From positions 14,188,213-14,252,212 of the forward strand of contig OZ234493.1 of NCBI GenBank assembly GCA_965153455.1: DNA of 64,000 nucleotides. Direction: 5' to 3'. A program made the position numbers and the translations under genes. Below the pieces are notes generated by a model that was not told where the DNA came from, did no database searches, and worked only from the letters and a program-made list of their open reading frames with translations. Positions 23,415 through 37,591 of this stretch are shown piece after piece (the first letter of the stretch is position 1; each line of letters starts with the position of its first letter). Origin of the DNA: Sphagnum compactum (Eukaryota > Bryophyta > Sphagnopsida > Sphagnales).

Positions 23415-24170
23415 CCCTACCATTAGCCCATGCCAAAAATAGCAACAAAAAGTTGGGGCAATAAAAGTTTCATGCATGCAGCCAATGAGAAGGCTCAGAA
23501 AGCGCTCATGAGGTGTGTATTTTTTTTTCTTTTAGGGGGAAGGGGGGTTGGATTTTTTATTATTTTTTGGGGGTAGCCTTGTTCCCAATGTGTTCCCACC
23601 AGGTTCCCAAAGGAATCCTCAAGTTCTAAAGTTGCTCCCCAAGACATTCCCAATAGAGCGCCTCAGATTTATCTCATATGGTCTGCCCAAAGTTTAACTC
23701 TTGTGTATATAAACTCAAAAGGTAGGCCATAGTGGAGCACATTTGTTTCTATTTTGGCACTGAGGGTCCAAAGAGGTGCTTTTCTATTGCGGAGGGAGGG
23801 TCCCATATTATTCAAATTTTTTTGCTAATGGGCCAATCCGGCTCCTTCAAAAAGAAAAAAAGAAAAAGCAAAAGTTGTGAGCACACTCATGAACAACTAA
23901 TTAATATGAACCACACACTATGTCCCACTATAAATAATAAGTACCCCCAGTTTATAATGGGGGCATTAGCCCAGCCCAAAAATGGTGACCAACAGTTTTG
24001 GAACATAGAAATTTCATTTCATGCAGCCAATGGGAAAGCACAACATGCACTAAAAGTGCCTTCATTTTTTCTTTTAAGTTTTGGGGGGGGGGGGGGGGGG
24101 GGGGGTTTCATTTTTCCTTCGTTCCCAACATGTTCCCTTCAAGTTCCCAATGGGTTCCCAATGTGTTCCA
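23415..24170. repeat. Two-copy repeat rich in GTTCCCAATG words
   Basis: 23415-23650 and 23955-24170 are diverged copies, offset about 540. Each passes from ATTAGCCCA, through CATGCAGCCAATG, a T-tract and a G-tract (23 consecutive G at 24083-24105 in the second), to repeated GTTCCCAATGTGTTCCC. A related copy sits at about 35480-35740 (+) and a reverse-oriented one at about 45180-45330. The family looks like a dispersed non-coding element with internal GTTCCCAA reiteration. Confidence 0.65.
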
Positions 24171-24410
24171 TGGTTTGGATCCAATGTTTGAACGCTTGAA
24201 CTCTGAACCCTTGCATCCTTGTAGCACCTAAGTGAATCATATGGCATATTACCATTGAACCCAGGCCTTTCCCAAACTCCTTTTGGAAAGTATAGGCTAT
24301 TTTATGGAGTTTCGGTTTGCTCAGCTACTTTGTTAAGTTGTTGGCTTCACCTGTTTGTTGAGTCCACTTTGCTTCCTCACCAAAGTAGTCACTTTCTAAT
24401 AAGAAAAAAA

Positions 24411-24414
<4 letters not shown>

Positions 24415-24450
<36 letters not shown>

Positions 24451-24460
24451 TAGATAGATA
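24415..24460. repeat. (TA)n followed by (GATA)n microsatellite
   Basis: About 17 TA units run directly into GATAGATAGATA and then TGTATGTATG. This is a compound simple repeat. Confidence 0.95.
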
Positions 24461-27400
24461 TGCATGTATGTATGTATATAAAAGGCAAGTATTGGAAACC
24501 CATCTGCAAAACGCAAATAAAAGCATAAAAACACATGTCAAGGAAAAACATAACAATCAAGACATCACTAATACATTAATAAAATAGAAGATTGTACACT
24601 AAAAAAGGCATCATCTATTGTAAATCGGCTACTGAGGGGTGTTCACTCACTATGATGGGTGAAAGAGATGAGTTTTGTTGTAAATGTGGTGCCACACTAA
24701 AAATTCGCAATGACTTGCGCACATTGGAGGTCTATGAACACATGTTGTCAATAATAAAAAAAAATAAGCATCACAGGAATTAAAGAGGACCATTGATGAT
24801 GGGCTACATTGGCTTGAACATAAAAAGGTAGAAAAAAGAGTCGAAACGAGGATGAAAACAACCATAAGTTTCTATGACAAGGGAAATAAAGTTGTTTCCG
24901 AATGTGCACTTTGCGTGTGAACATGTTTTTTCCTAAACGACGACTGTCATTGCATGTGTTGTTGTGAATGATGCACGTCATACCATATTTAGGTAGGTTG
25001 GATTAATTATAACAATGTTTGATAAGTCCCAAAACCATATTTGGTTATAAGAATGTCAACTCGTTGTCAAATGATTAAGGTGGGAAACCTCTTTCTAAAC
25101 CTATGTTCCACTCTTTAAAATAATAGTTATGATGATATCTCAGAAAGAATTGTGGGTTGTAGCGCATTCATTCACGCACAGACATTGAAGCTAATGAATC
25201 CCAAATCATCAATGGTATATCCACACTTACAACATGAAATATGTGCAATTACAGGATGTGACAAGTTATGGCAAGTATGTAATCTTGTAAGGAAATGAAC
25301 TAAGGACAAACATAATGCAAGTGCACAGTAGGACAAACTAATAACCAAGTGCCCAAGGTTGGACGTACATAAGATTATAAACATGTTAGTGCGATGTCCA
25401 AAGGAGCATTTAATAGAATTGTGGCAAACTCCTATTCATGTAGGTGGCTTGTTAAAAAAACATGTAAACAAAGATATAACTATACCCCAAAATTCTCAAA
25501 AGGGGGCCCCAAGATTTGATAATGGACATGGGGTAGTAAAGTTCAGGTACCATGTAGTGTTAATTTTTTAAAAAGGTGTCAATTTTGACATGTGCCATTG
25601 CATCAAAAAAATAAAGTGATCATCTCACTAAAAATGAATGACAAGTGCAAGAGCGACCAAAGCCCAACATCCCAAGAAGGTGCGGGCATCAAATCAAACC
25701 ATTAAAGGAAGGCCAAACCTCTATTTTTAAAAAGTAAAATGACATGATGATGAACCAAATGGCTCACCATAATGCCAAAAGATCCTACTCCCAACAAATT
25801 TTCTAGCATAATTGACGCACCCCTAAACTCCTTGATAGACTCAATTGCGATAAATTCTTTTGCAGACCTCCGATTGAGGTGAGGTCTAAAACAAAGTTTT
25901 AGCCCTCTTCAAGAGCTTTCCAACGGTATGTGGCATGCCATCTGCACATAAGTAAATCAGGGCAATTCTCGACTTTTAGTGGTCGAGAGTCAAACTGCCA
26001 ATTTGACTCCCAACCCTTTCTTTTGGCTATAACTTATGTTTTAAGTGCCCAAATGGGTCATGCGAGCCCATTTAAGACATCTATGTTCCAAGAGATTTCC
26101 AATGATATAAGGACATCTTCAATCCAATGAGTTTTGACCCCTGCAATCGCCTTTTGAAGATTCGATAATCCATTAGGACTCCAACTCCCAAAGTGGAAGC
26201 TCACTTGGGAGTGTGTGGGTTCATTCCCTCCCACTCTTTTGCACTCCCGAACTCCCGGGCTACACTCTTGGCCCGCACCTTTGCAAGCCCTTGCCTTGGT
26301 CGTGAGCCCAAGGCTAGGGTTGCGACAATAATCATGGTATGGAAATCAAATTGGACATAATGCTACAAAATACTTGGAGACAAAAATATGATATGCAATA
26401 AATAACCTGGGCATTAAGCATAATAAAGCAAAAACATCACAAAGGTTGCTTATGGATCTATAAGCATAAGGAGATTAACTATGGTGTTGAAATCCTCTTA
26501 AATCGCCTCTACAAAAAAGATTCCACAAATGGTGTAAAACCCATTCATGCATTTAAAATATGGAAATTTACATCGAGTGTAAAAAAGCTTAGAGGAAGTG
26601 ATATGGACAAATCTCATCCCCATGAAGACCAAATTACATACTTCATTAGCTAAATAAAGAATCTTAATTTTACAAATTATGCATGTAATCATTTAAAATG
26701 GGTACCACATATGGAAGATGACCAACAATATGTGTATCATTGGTGAATGAGGGAAAAACACAAGTAGTGGGTTGTTATAATAGGGCGAAAAATGCAAAGG
26801 TGTGTTAAGGCGAACAACATTTTGCCCAAAGGATCCCACTATCATGTACCAAATTCAAATGAAATGATTATGAAATCCCCATGTTAAAAAACTTGTGAAA
26901 AATATAATGGGGATGGGCACTCATAAATGCATTGGACAAATGGGAAAATTTGATCCAAGGTTTCAATAGAAGTTAACAATTCTTGAATATTAATTGTCCA
27001 TGATACAAAAATGAAGGCATTATGAACGTCCACCTATAATATCACCCAATCTGGATGCAAATCCAACATAACATAAACCTCATGGACCATTATTTCACAC
27101 CTTTTACGTGCCACCACACTAAACTAATGAAAACTAAAATGTTCTATTTTAGTATCCCAAAACTAAATGGTGAATGTGGGGTGACCAACTAATAAGTAAC
27201 TTTTCCAATCACAATGGGTCAGATGTCATCAACTTGCTTCTCAAAAACTAATAATTGTGATGCCATAAGCAAATGCAATACAAATGGGGAAACATGACCA
27301 CGAGCAATGTGCCCATATACCACCCAAAAAAAAATTTAAAAGGTGTAAGTTTACTTTTATTAGTGTTTTTTTTCCTGAAATTTTTGCAAATGGTGAACTC

Positions 27401-30250
27401 TCCATGGGCCTTTTTACATAACTTTGTTAAATTTAAGGATTTCAAGGCATCAAATTTTCCAAAAATTGAACCATTGGATGTCGAGTTTGTTGTGCTTTCG
27501 AGAAAATGAAAGCATGAATAGGTGGAAAATTTGGATTGTCACATTTGTAATTTTTTAAATTACATATAAATGTAAAATTTAGCACCATATTTAAAATTAA
27601 CATTTTCAGTTTTTAAATTATGGATGTTGTCATAGACTTAATGGGAATCATCATAACAAATTTGGATGAATTTTTTTCAGAATTATGGACTCATAGTGGA
27701 CTTTTGAAATGACAACATTACGTCTGTTAGTGCATAGAAAAAATGAAAAATGTGAATTCAAAAAATATGTCAAAGTAGTGTCAAAAAATAATCATCAAAT
27801 GAATAATTTATTAGTGAAGTGCATTGAAACTTTCCTAATATATGTAATTTTAATTTTTAAAATTTTTAAATGATGTGATTGTTGTAAATTTTAATCCTTA
27901 AGAGTCCATTTCACATTAAAAATTTTAATCTTTTGCATGGATGTTTTGATGAATCACATGTTTAAAGATATTCATAGGTTAGCTTATTAATATTTATGAT
28001 TAAAAGCATAAGGGATAATTATAGGATTCAAGGTTTGAGAATTGTTAAAATTGAAAAAAAATTCACTAATATTAGATTATGGACTTTCAAACGCCACTTT
28101 TGAACCACATAACCATGCTTTCGCCCATTTGGGCAATGGAAAAACATCACATAGGGGTCAAAGTCACCTCATTAAGTGTACCTTGCATTTGTTTTTTTGT
28201 CTCATCAATGTTGATATGTGATCGTTTAACATCACCTCCATTGCCTCCCCCCTTCAATCTTTTGAAGATTTGTAGTTATTCCTCCCTACTACTTTATGAA
28301 CTCACATCATTGCCTTTCTTCAACCTTGCATCTTTCTTTAGTGCATCCACTTTCTATTCTAAAGTTGAGGTTAGTTAGATTTTTTTTTATGGAAATTGGT
28401 ATAAAAGATCAATGTTTCTCATTAATAGGAATGATTTTGTATTTGAAATATGGTTTGAATGTGAAAGGGATTGTAGACTTTATTGTGCATCATGGAGACC
28501 AATGACAAGGAGCAATGTGAAAATCTTTACCTTTATGGCTTTGGACTACAAACTGTCGCAAGGGGAAGTGTGATGGAACATGCAAAATGTAAATACATAT
28601 TCCTTTTTCTTCCCAAAGGTTTTAGTAGTTTTAGTAATTAAAGACTTTAATAGTTTTTTTACTTTTTAAATGGTCACCAATATGGTTCCAATATTTTTTA
28701 GAACAATGCCAATTTGGCAATATAGAGATTGAGGTGAATGGCATAGTTATTGTGCTCTTCAATTAAAAATTACATGACAACCTTTTTGGAAATTAAAAAA
28801 CCAAGCAATGGCAACTATAGGTATTTGGAAAAAGCTCTAGTTTGTGCTCCCATAAGATGTCAAATGTGTCAATTTAATCGTTTCATGAAATCCTAATTAA
28901 TTAGGGTAAATTGGGTTAACTTCATTATTTGGGTTTTTATTTCAAACTAATTCAAATGCGAATGAGATGTAGGATAATCTATGAATGGGATATAATCCCA
29001 ATTTGTGTGATCTCAAATCACTTGAGAATCCAACACATTTTATTGTTGTGTGCAAGTTTCTATGTGTTTTGTTCACAGCGTTAGGCTTTTCATTTTTATG
29101 TGTAAAAGTGATAAGCTTGGATTCTTATTTTCATTGTAAGTGAATGACCATCTTGTGTTTGAACATGTTGTACCATTCAAGATGTTTTCATGTTATGTTT
29201 TGTATGTGTAATTATAGCAATAGTTTTAGGCATTGACATAGGAATGCATAACAAAAAAAAATGTCATTTTTTTCATCAATAATTTGCAAACATTGTCCAA
29301 GGAATAAATTCAAGCAAAAACAAATCCTTCCATTACATCACATCAACCACATAAACCAATAGTAATGGTAACAAATCATATGAAGAGATAGCCTATGTTG
29401 TGACAACATTAACAATGTCCAAGTGTTCTTTGATGAAAACCCTAATCCTAGATCATGTTTTTTCTAATGACATCAACCCTCATCCAATGAAAACTACATC
29501 ACCAAAATCATAAACCTTCCAAATGTCAAACATCATCTAGCCCTATCCACAAAATTTGCAATTAATTAACATAGGCCTTGTCACCCAATGAAAAAATAAA
29601 TGCAATTTAACTTCTAATAGCTTAAAAATAATCCTTGATTAGTTTGATGCTTGAAGCAAAAAAACAATTAAAGCATGAACAACCTCAATGTTATAGGGGA
29701 TTCTATACATCCTTTTACAGCCCCCACAATGAAATATTTAAAGCAATTGATGATTAGACAATTGAGAATTCAACTTGTGAGTTTTTTGCTCCAAGAATAG
29801 AAAGAAACATTTAAATAATTTTTGTCATGCTTCTTGTATATCAATTTCATTTCATATTTTCCATTATTGTGGGATACAATGTGACTTTTATTATATATAA
29901 TAGTGCCTTAATAGATTCAACACCCCAATGTTGAATAATTAATTTTTAAAAATACATTAAAAAATGTTTTTTCAAAAACAATACTTGAATTTTTTTAATA
30001 TTTAGTATTTTCACCATAAATGAGGATGTTAATCATTTTTCATCCATTTTAATACATGACATTCATGCATTACATTTATTGATTCTTGTTTTCATTTGTT
30101 TTTATGTCATTTGATTTTGTTTATCACACTTCAATCCATTCGTAAAGATTTCAAAATGTAACCAATTTGCATAAAGATGTGTGAAGGATTTGAGTCATAT
30201 GCAAATGAGATATGAACTTTTTCACAAAAGATTGCACAATTTTCAAAATA
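24461..30250. other. AT-rich intergenic DNA with no supportable gene
   Basis: Long gene-free stretch. 25640-26330 is a less AT-rich patch with words such as GACTCCCAACCC and CTCTTGGCCCGCACC, which looks like a retroelement LTR remnant; no primer-binding site, tRNA match or polyprotein motif was found. The remainder has short random frames only. Confidence 0.4.
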
Positions 30251-33200
30251 AAAATTTAAACAATTATACACCAACATATGGAATAGTTGAAAAAAATTAA
30301 GAAACCCATGGTGAATAAATTGAAAACAACACTAGTAAAATTATTGGGAAAAGAATTGGGCATGGTCAATTTCATTGGATGCTTAAGTGTTTTTTCTTGC
30401 CCTTTTCCCCCTGCCTTCAAAGCTTGGGTTTCAACTTTGAACCCTTTTAAGGCTTCCATTTGGGTCTTCCTCATCCCCATTTATATGTGTGCATACCTTC
30501 AGCTTTGAGGTAGAAGGTCTAGTTGTCTTTCCGACTTCCCTTCGACTATTTGGCATGTAACCCTTTTGATGTGCTTGCTTGACATCTTTTTTTTTATTCT
30601 CACATTGGTGTCTTCTTTTCCCCCCTCGTGGTGGTGTAGCTAGTCATAGGGATATTAGGGAACGATTACGACAATTCTTAACATGCGATTAAAAGAAGCT
30701 TTAGGCAAAACATGTTCTTTAGGCCCAAGTGTTTGCAATAGCTCTCTCCCCAGTTTGAGCCCCCTTGGCAAACTCCCTTTCTTGAAGCACCCCTTCGGTT
30801 TTGGTTTCACCCCTGCCACATTGTCTTGGGCAAAGTGTCACTTTAAACATGTTGGGGAGTATGCTCATGCCATTAAAGCTCTTGCCCCCCTTGCCTTGGC
30901 CCCAACCTCCTTTAAAACCATTAGTGTTTTGCAAACACTTCGCCCTTTAAATTGTCCTCCCCGTATTAGGACTCCTTGTTGGATTTCCAACTTGATTTAA
31001 ATTTGAAATTATCTTTATATTCATTTAGGTTAACTTTCATTTGGTTGCCACATCTTTCAACTGGCGGTCTTTTAGGTATGTTTTTAACATTTTCAAGACC
31101 TTTTTGACCTTGAGGATTGAGCCAACGACTTTCGACAACTTTTCTAGGTGAGTTCCCATGTTGTTGTAGGTCATATCCCAAGGTCCATTGCCCGAGTTTT
31201 TGACACTACTATGTTTTTGGCTTTGGCCAAGCCTTATGGAAGCATTCAATCGATTGTAGTGGGTGAAGTCCTATACTAGTTAGTGAATAGAACTTTATGC
31301 ATGTAATTTTGTGATATTTTCTGCATTCATTTGTCGTTCCATCAATTTGGTGTGGTAGTCAAGGGGGGTGTGAAATAGTGGTTCATGGTGTTTGAATTGT
31401 TCTAGATGTCCATCCCAATTGGGTGGTGCTATAAATGGATGTCACAAATGCCTCAACACCATTTATACGAAAGTCATCTTTTAGGAGCTTCGTGTGGTAG
31501 GAGGCCAATCGTCTCAAGTTTTCCTTTTTGTTTGGTCATTCTATGCCCAGATGTTCCCGTTTTCTTTAGCCACAATTCCCTTTTGGGATATTTTTCAATC
31601 ATCCATTCTTTGGAAGGCACATGTTAGGGCGATCCGCTTGCCAAACCTCTTTTTGCATTAGCCCATTTTCATGCATTATGATGTTCATCAAAAGTTTTTC
31701 CCTCTTATATTTTCCCTTCCCTTGCAAACAACACCCACATCATTGGCCTAGCCCCATCATTCATCTTACATTTAACAATTTTGTTTCTTAGTTGATTTTT
31801 ATGGGGTTTATGGTCTAACCCCACAAGTGTTCAACTTGGTCACCTTCTGGTCCACCTTTGGTTTTTCTTTTCCCACTATTTTTGTTGCCCATTCGACAAC
31901 ATAAGGGTTTTGGGCTTTTTGTTTCTTTTTTCTTTTTCTTTCTTGGAAGATGTGTTAGATGAGGATGCTCGCATGTAGAGGTGCTTTCTTTTACTTGTAT
32001 TTTACCCAAAAGCCTTCCTATTTCTTGCATTGCTTCCCCCCATTCTCCATCTTTTTACACCAACTTGCCTTTTTCAACTTAACCTTCATGTAGGTGTTTG
32101 GGAGACTCTTGGGCCCTAGCTTTTTGGATTGCTTGCAAGCCCCCTTAATGCATCAACAGATCTCTCTCCCCATCTCTCTTAGGGGATCGGCCACATTTCC
32201 ACAAAACTCATTGTGCCAACGCCCTATTTGGGCAACTGTACATTTATTAATGCACCTATCGTTGCTGCCTGATTCTTATTTTATCATTGCCCTTTCTTAT
32301 TTGAAGCGATAGGTGCTAACAACTCTAGTATGTTCCCCTTCCAAGCCCATTTGAGGTTGACATGAAAACTCCTTCCTTTTAATGTAATGGCACACATTCC
32401 TCCTTTCATGTAGTTTGTTGAGAGTGGTTCAGGTCAATTGTAGGAGAATATTTAAGATGTATTGCATGACCATTCTTTCTCCAACATCATTTTAAAAATG
32501 GTTTCTAATTCACACCATGCATGCTTGAAGTCTTACATGGGCCAGGGGCGAGTGTTTAATTTTTTGCTTGCCCAATCACTCCACCTTTTTGTCTAACCAA
32601 TGATGTTTTCTCCTATGCTTTGCACACCAAGTTGGCCTCCCTCATCCTTTAGCCGTTGGGGTGACTCATTGTATTTGTGGCCAACCCTTAATCATGTAGG
32701 GACTCACCTTCTTCATTGTTCCCATGGTGAGGAACGAACTGCATCCCACAATGCGGTTTGAAATGTTTTTGCCCATTGCCAAAGATGCATGATTTTATGT
32801 TTTGCATTGAGCAAACCCATGTCCTTCCACCACCTTCCCTTTAGTCTTCTCGTCAACAAGTTGACATTGTGTTATTAGCAGATGACATTCACACCTTGGT
32901 TGACATGTTCATTGTCGATCCTATTTGAATATATTTGATTTTTTGAGCTACTTCATCTCGCAAGGTGACCGTGATGATCGTGGCCCAGGCAAATGAAAGA
33001 CTTTACCACGATCAACACCCAATAGACACATTCCTTCCCCTTGCCAAAAAGGGTTTTGGGTGCCTACACCAACATGCAAATGACTTTTTTCATCGATGTG
33101 CTAGCATGACATGGTCAGCAAAAGGAACCCATGGCCTTTTGACGATTCTATGTGCATTCTATAGGCAAATAATGTTGGTAGCCTAGCAAAGAACACATGC

Positions 33201-33560
33201 CGATTCTATCTTGAGGCATGTCGTTGTTGCATATGAAAGGTGTTCTAGGTTTACATCACTTTTAGATTTCCCTTTCCTCTTCTGATATTCTAATATGCTC
33301 CTTGCCATTGGTGAGGGTTCTAGAACATAATTTGTTCCTTTGCCCCTTTGTGACCCACTATGAGTTTTTGCGCTTTTGGCTCAAACTTGGGTCCTTTCCC
33401 TTTGTTCTTCCTTTCCCCCTTTGTTGGGTTCTTTGATCCATTTAGTAATCCCTAACTTTTCAAGCTTTTTGCTTCCCTCACTTCCACATTGAGTCATCAC
33501 AAGTAGAAAAAGTTCTCTACCTTTTTGCCTTTGGTATCTCAGTAGTTATTAATATTATTG
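30251..33560. other. Mixed-composition block, likely decayed mobile element
   Basis: About 3 kb has clearly lower AT content than its flanks, and coding-like pieces scatter over several frames with many stops (for example 30683-31000 +, 31815-32030 -, 32965-33186 +). No reverse transcriptase, integrase, transposase or capsid motif could be picked out. Composition and length fit an ancient, heavily mutated transposon body. Confidence 0.35.
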
Positions 33561-33594
33561 TGTACATATATTCATATCTCTCTCTCTTTGGCAA

Positions 33595-33860
33595 GTGACT
33601 TTTTTTTGTGGCAAATTTTGTCATTTTGTGAAATTTCTTTTTCGAAAAATAAACATTTTGTTACAAATTCTCTGTTTTAAAAAAAAAAAATGCCAAGAAA
33701 AAAATAATGAATTTTTTTGACAATTTTTTTCACACTTGCCTATAATATGAAAGGCTGATTAAGATTTTATATTTTTATATTTCGAAAATCGCCAAATTTA
33801 GCTAAACATACTTATGGATTATTGCCACTTGAACAACATCATAAAATTGAAAATCAACAA
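33595..33860. repeat. AT-rich dispersed repeat copy
   Basis: Shares the order of words with 13905-14165 and 61370-61660: TTTGTGGCAAATTTTGTC, CACAAATTCTC-like, TTGCCTATAATATGAAAGG, CCAAATTTAGCTAAAC, and CTTATGGATTATTGCCACTT ending near CATCATAAAATTGAAAA. This is probably one non-autonomous family. Confidence 0.5.
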
Positions 33861-36088
33861 ATTGAAAAATATAAAATAAAATTTCTCTTTGGTGGCTTAG
33901 GACTCATAAGGAACTTTTAATGGGCAACTAAAATTTTTCTAGCCTCTAGATCAAGTGTTGGACGGTTCTTTACTTTTATGAAAAGCCTTGGGTTTGGTTT
34001 TAAAACAAAATTTAAAATCTCTCAATTTTGGTTCCACAAATAAACAAAATTTGTTCGGTTTTTTTTATAAAAAAAAGTTTCTATTCTAATTTTTGAAAAT
34101 CAGACCCGGTTCCAGTAATTCTTCCTAGCCCCATACTGGAATAGCCGCTAATTTAACTGTTGATTAACCTTCAAATAACCCTAGTTCTAATCTGGGTTTT
34201 ATTTTCAAAAACATGTATTTTGATTTTGGTACTAATTACACACATAAATAGAATTGTGAACCTGATTTTGTGCCTAATCCTCCTTTTTAGTTAAATGGTT
34301 TAGAAATAGTTTAGCAAGCCATTGTTAAATGAAACCTATATTCAATGTTTTGAGAAAAGGTGGACATTCAAAACATCATATTAATATTGAGTTGTCAAAC
34401 ATCTCTAAAATAATAAACTAAGGTAAAAACATTTTATGCATAACACATGTATGAAAACATTCCAATTTAAAATAATTGGAATATCTTACACACAAACACA
34501 TCAACCATGGTTATACAACTTCACATTTGAAAACCCGATTCCAATGTTTGTTGATGAGACTATGCAAATATGATTTTTGCCTTCCCTTTTTGAGTCCTTG
34601 ACAATTGTCTTCCTGATCTTAAGAATAGTGCCCTCCAAAATTCTAATCACAAGTATTGTAGTAGTTGAACATTCATGATAATCATAATCCTTTAGAATCA
34701 TGATGGTATGTATTATGTACCTTGAAACTTGTGCATCTCCTTTTTCTTGTGCGGTTTAGGTTTTGTGTGTCCAAGTTCCTATGTGTCCTAGTTCATGGTT
34801 TGAGTAATCGAAAGGTGAACCCTAAGAAAAATTAACTTTCTAAACCTAATGGCAATTTGGCACCATTTTTAATAGATTATCTAAGGATATGGTGCCAAAC
34901 CTACCTTAGAAATATATGGTATTGATTCTTATCCTTGATAGATGATAAAAAATTATTTATGTATTGGATGTGTTCAATTTTTAATTATTGGTTTTGGAAC
35001 ATGCTCCTTCTATTTTCATTTGTCATTTTGGCCTTTGGAATGTACAACATAGTTTTTTTTGGTGTAAAAACAAACTCCAACAAGAATGATAGAAAAGTTC
35101 TCTCATAACTTTAATTGAGAACAAGTTGGGATGTGGGGTATTTGGGGGTGTTCACCAATTCAATAACTTTAAAATGAACCATTTTGATTGGCCCATCACA
35201 CAATAAAAATAATAAAAATTTGGAGGCTTCTCAAAATAATAAAATTTATTTTGCAAGTTCTTATATAAAGTACCTCCCCTTTTGCCCACCTAAACAACTT
35301 GTCAAAAGAAGACAACTTTGAAATTACAACTTCAAAGTGATTCTCATTTGGGAATGCGTAACACCCATGCATTGTTTTGTGCTTATGACAATTTGGTTCA
35401 ATCCTAAAACACTTTTTCTCGATTCACTCCCATTGTCATTGCTTAACCTTGGTCATCAACACACTTATTTGGGTTTTTCTTGTTCCCAATGTGTTCCCAT
35501 TATATTCTCATTGAGTTCCCAATGGATTTCCCCTAGATGTCCCAATGACACTTTTGTTCCATTTGTTTTACCCAAAACTAAACTTTCATATATATAAACT
35601 ATAAAGGTGGACCAAATGGAAGCACCTTTGCACTTTCATTTTGGCAGATGCCCAATGTTTAAAAAAAATTAGTGATGGGACAATCAAAGTGGCTCCTTTG
35701 GAAGGAAAAAGAAAATAAAGAAATACATAAACTTTGGGTGCATACCCCAAACTAATTCATAGAAGTTACAATTAGGTACCCTCAACACCAATCTTTTAGA
35801 AATATAACTTTTAAGCATGCAATGAGATGGCTCAATTTGCACCTAGAAAGGCCAATCCCTTTTCCTTGGTGGGAGGGCGGCATGGTCAACATTCCCCTAT
35901 GTTCTATGTGTGTTCCACAAGCTCTTCCCCATAGCTTCACACTTTATCCCATATCTTTTGCCCAAAATACTACCTTAGTAACCTATATACCTAGAGCAAA
36001 GAGAAAGGCTTGGAAATATGTCCATAGGTTGAGTGGATCTTTTGGGTGATGGGCAAATCAAAGAAGCCATCACACCCTCAAAAAAAAA

Positions 36089-36089
<1 letters not shown>

Positions 36090-36114
<25 letters not shown>
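36090..36114. repeat. (CA)n microsatellite
   Basis: A run of CA dinucleotides after a short poly-A, about 12 units, continuing imperfectly to 36124. Confidence 0.95.
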
Positions 36115-36122
<8 letters not shown>

Positions 36123-36262
36123 ACATTGGATGATACCCCACAACTAGTTAATAAACTAACAATAGGTCTAGTAGGAAAGCTTTGCTTTGCCTCATGAGCT
36201 TCCCAAGCGATTTTATAAAACCTATTGTGCAAAACTTTGGTTCCGAGCAAGAAAGGTTCACA

Positions 36263-36360
36263 TGACATCACTAAGAAGCTCTCTATCTTGACATCAGCTC
36301 ATGACATCACTGAAAAATGCTAAATGTGACATCACTGTTCTCTCTGTTTTATTTAAACAC
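36263..36360 (+). promoter_or_regulatory. Orphan promoter-like cluster of four TGACATCA motifs plus TATA-like box
   Basis: TGACATCA occurs at 36263, 36289, 36302 and 36327, three of the four followed by CT. A TATA-like TATTTAAA lies at 36350-36357, about 16 bases after the last copy. TGAC-core elements bind plant bZIP factors. No gene I can support starts downstream, so this may be the promoter of a lost or non-coding unit, or of a mobile element. Motif positions are direct; function is inferred. Confidence 0.4.
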
Positions 36361-37591
36361 AAGATCGTTGCACAAAAGTCTACAGTGGTAATAGCAGCTC
36401 GTGCACAATTCTATTACATACGGGCATTTTGCAATTCATAGTTCCCTATCCTCACCCAAGTGTGTAACTTGACTTGGTGGGATGTTAATTATTCATTAAC
36501 AAGCTTTGTTTGGTGCATTTTTTGAGCTTGTCTTTTTGCACTTTGCATGGTTCTATGTTGAATTGCATTGCATTAATTTTCATGTTTTGCATGTTTTAAG
36601 AAAAACATATGTTACTTATCTACTTTGACATGTTTTTGTTGTCTTAGGGAAGATTCAACATAAATTTTAAATATTAGAAAATATTAATCCTATGAACATG
36701 GTTGAAAAATATTTTGGACCACATTTTTGTGCCAAACAATGTTCATTTAGGGATGTTTACCATCTTCCTTTGAATGACCCACAAACCTCCATGCTTTGCT
36801 TTTGGTGGGTCTCGTATGAGAAATTTCTCCTAAGACCGAAAAAGCATTGAAACACTCCCAAACCTAACTTATTGAGAGCTTGCAAGTCACGGGTGTAGTG
36901 GGTTCAATTCATCTATAGGCCATGAGGCTAGTTGTTAGCTATAGATGTTATTCACATAGATCTCATTGATTCGGATTGTATCGGATGATCCTCTTGGCCC
37001 ACACAAAAGAGTTGACAAATTTTTGTGAGCCAAAGGCCCAAGAAAGGCGTCATCTGATACAATCACAATTTGTGACAAGCTATAAAAGACAAAAGTTTTT
37101 GAGAAGAAGTGAAGGTGACAAACTAGAACTTTTTGGGAGTAGTAGTAAGGACTCAAACTAGCAACAAGGTGGTAATGTTTCCTTGAAGGATATTGACAAG
37201 TGACACCTTTCTTTGGTGATGACTGTGTGCATCAGCTTAAAAAGAACACATGCCAGAACATCTGTACCACTGGCCTATACACACAAAACACAGCACTAGA
37301 ACCCTGAGTTTGGTCCAAAACCAGGTGAGATTCAAAAAAAAAAAGACCTGCAAAAAAGTACATTAGCTTAGCCTTCAAGGGTGGCAGGGTTGAAACTCAG
37401 AAATGCACAATTTGTTTTTGTGGTAAACTGAGTTACATCCTGTTTTGACCCCTGTTTTCCTGAGCGCCTCCACTGTTGCTGCTGCATATATTTTCACTGC
37501 TCCTACCTGTACAACTACTATAATTACCTCAAACCTTGTGCATTAGATGCTGAGTTTCAACATTCCATACCCAGATTTAATAAAACTTCAT

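Noticed and set aside
36263-36360. TGACATCA cluster as a pararetrovirus-type promoter
   Set aside because: No methionine-tRNA primer site and no capsid or polymerase coding sequence nearby.
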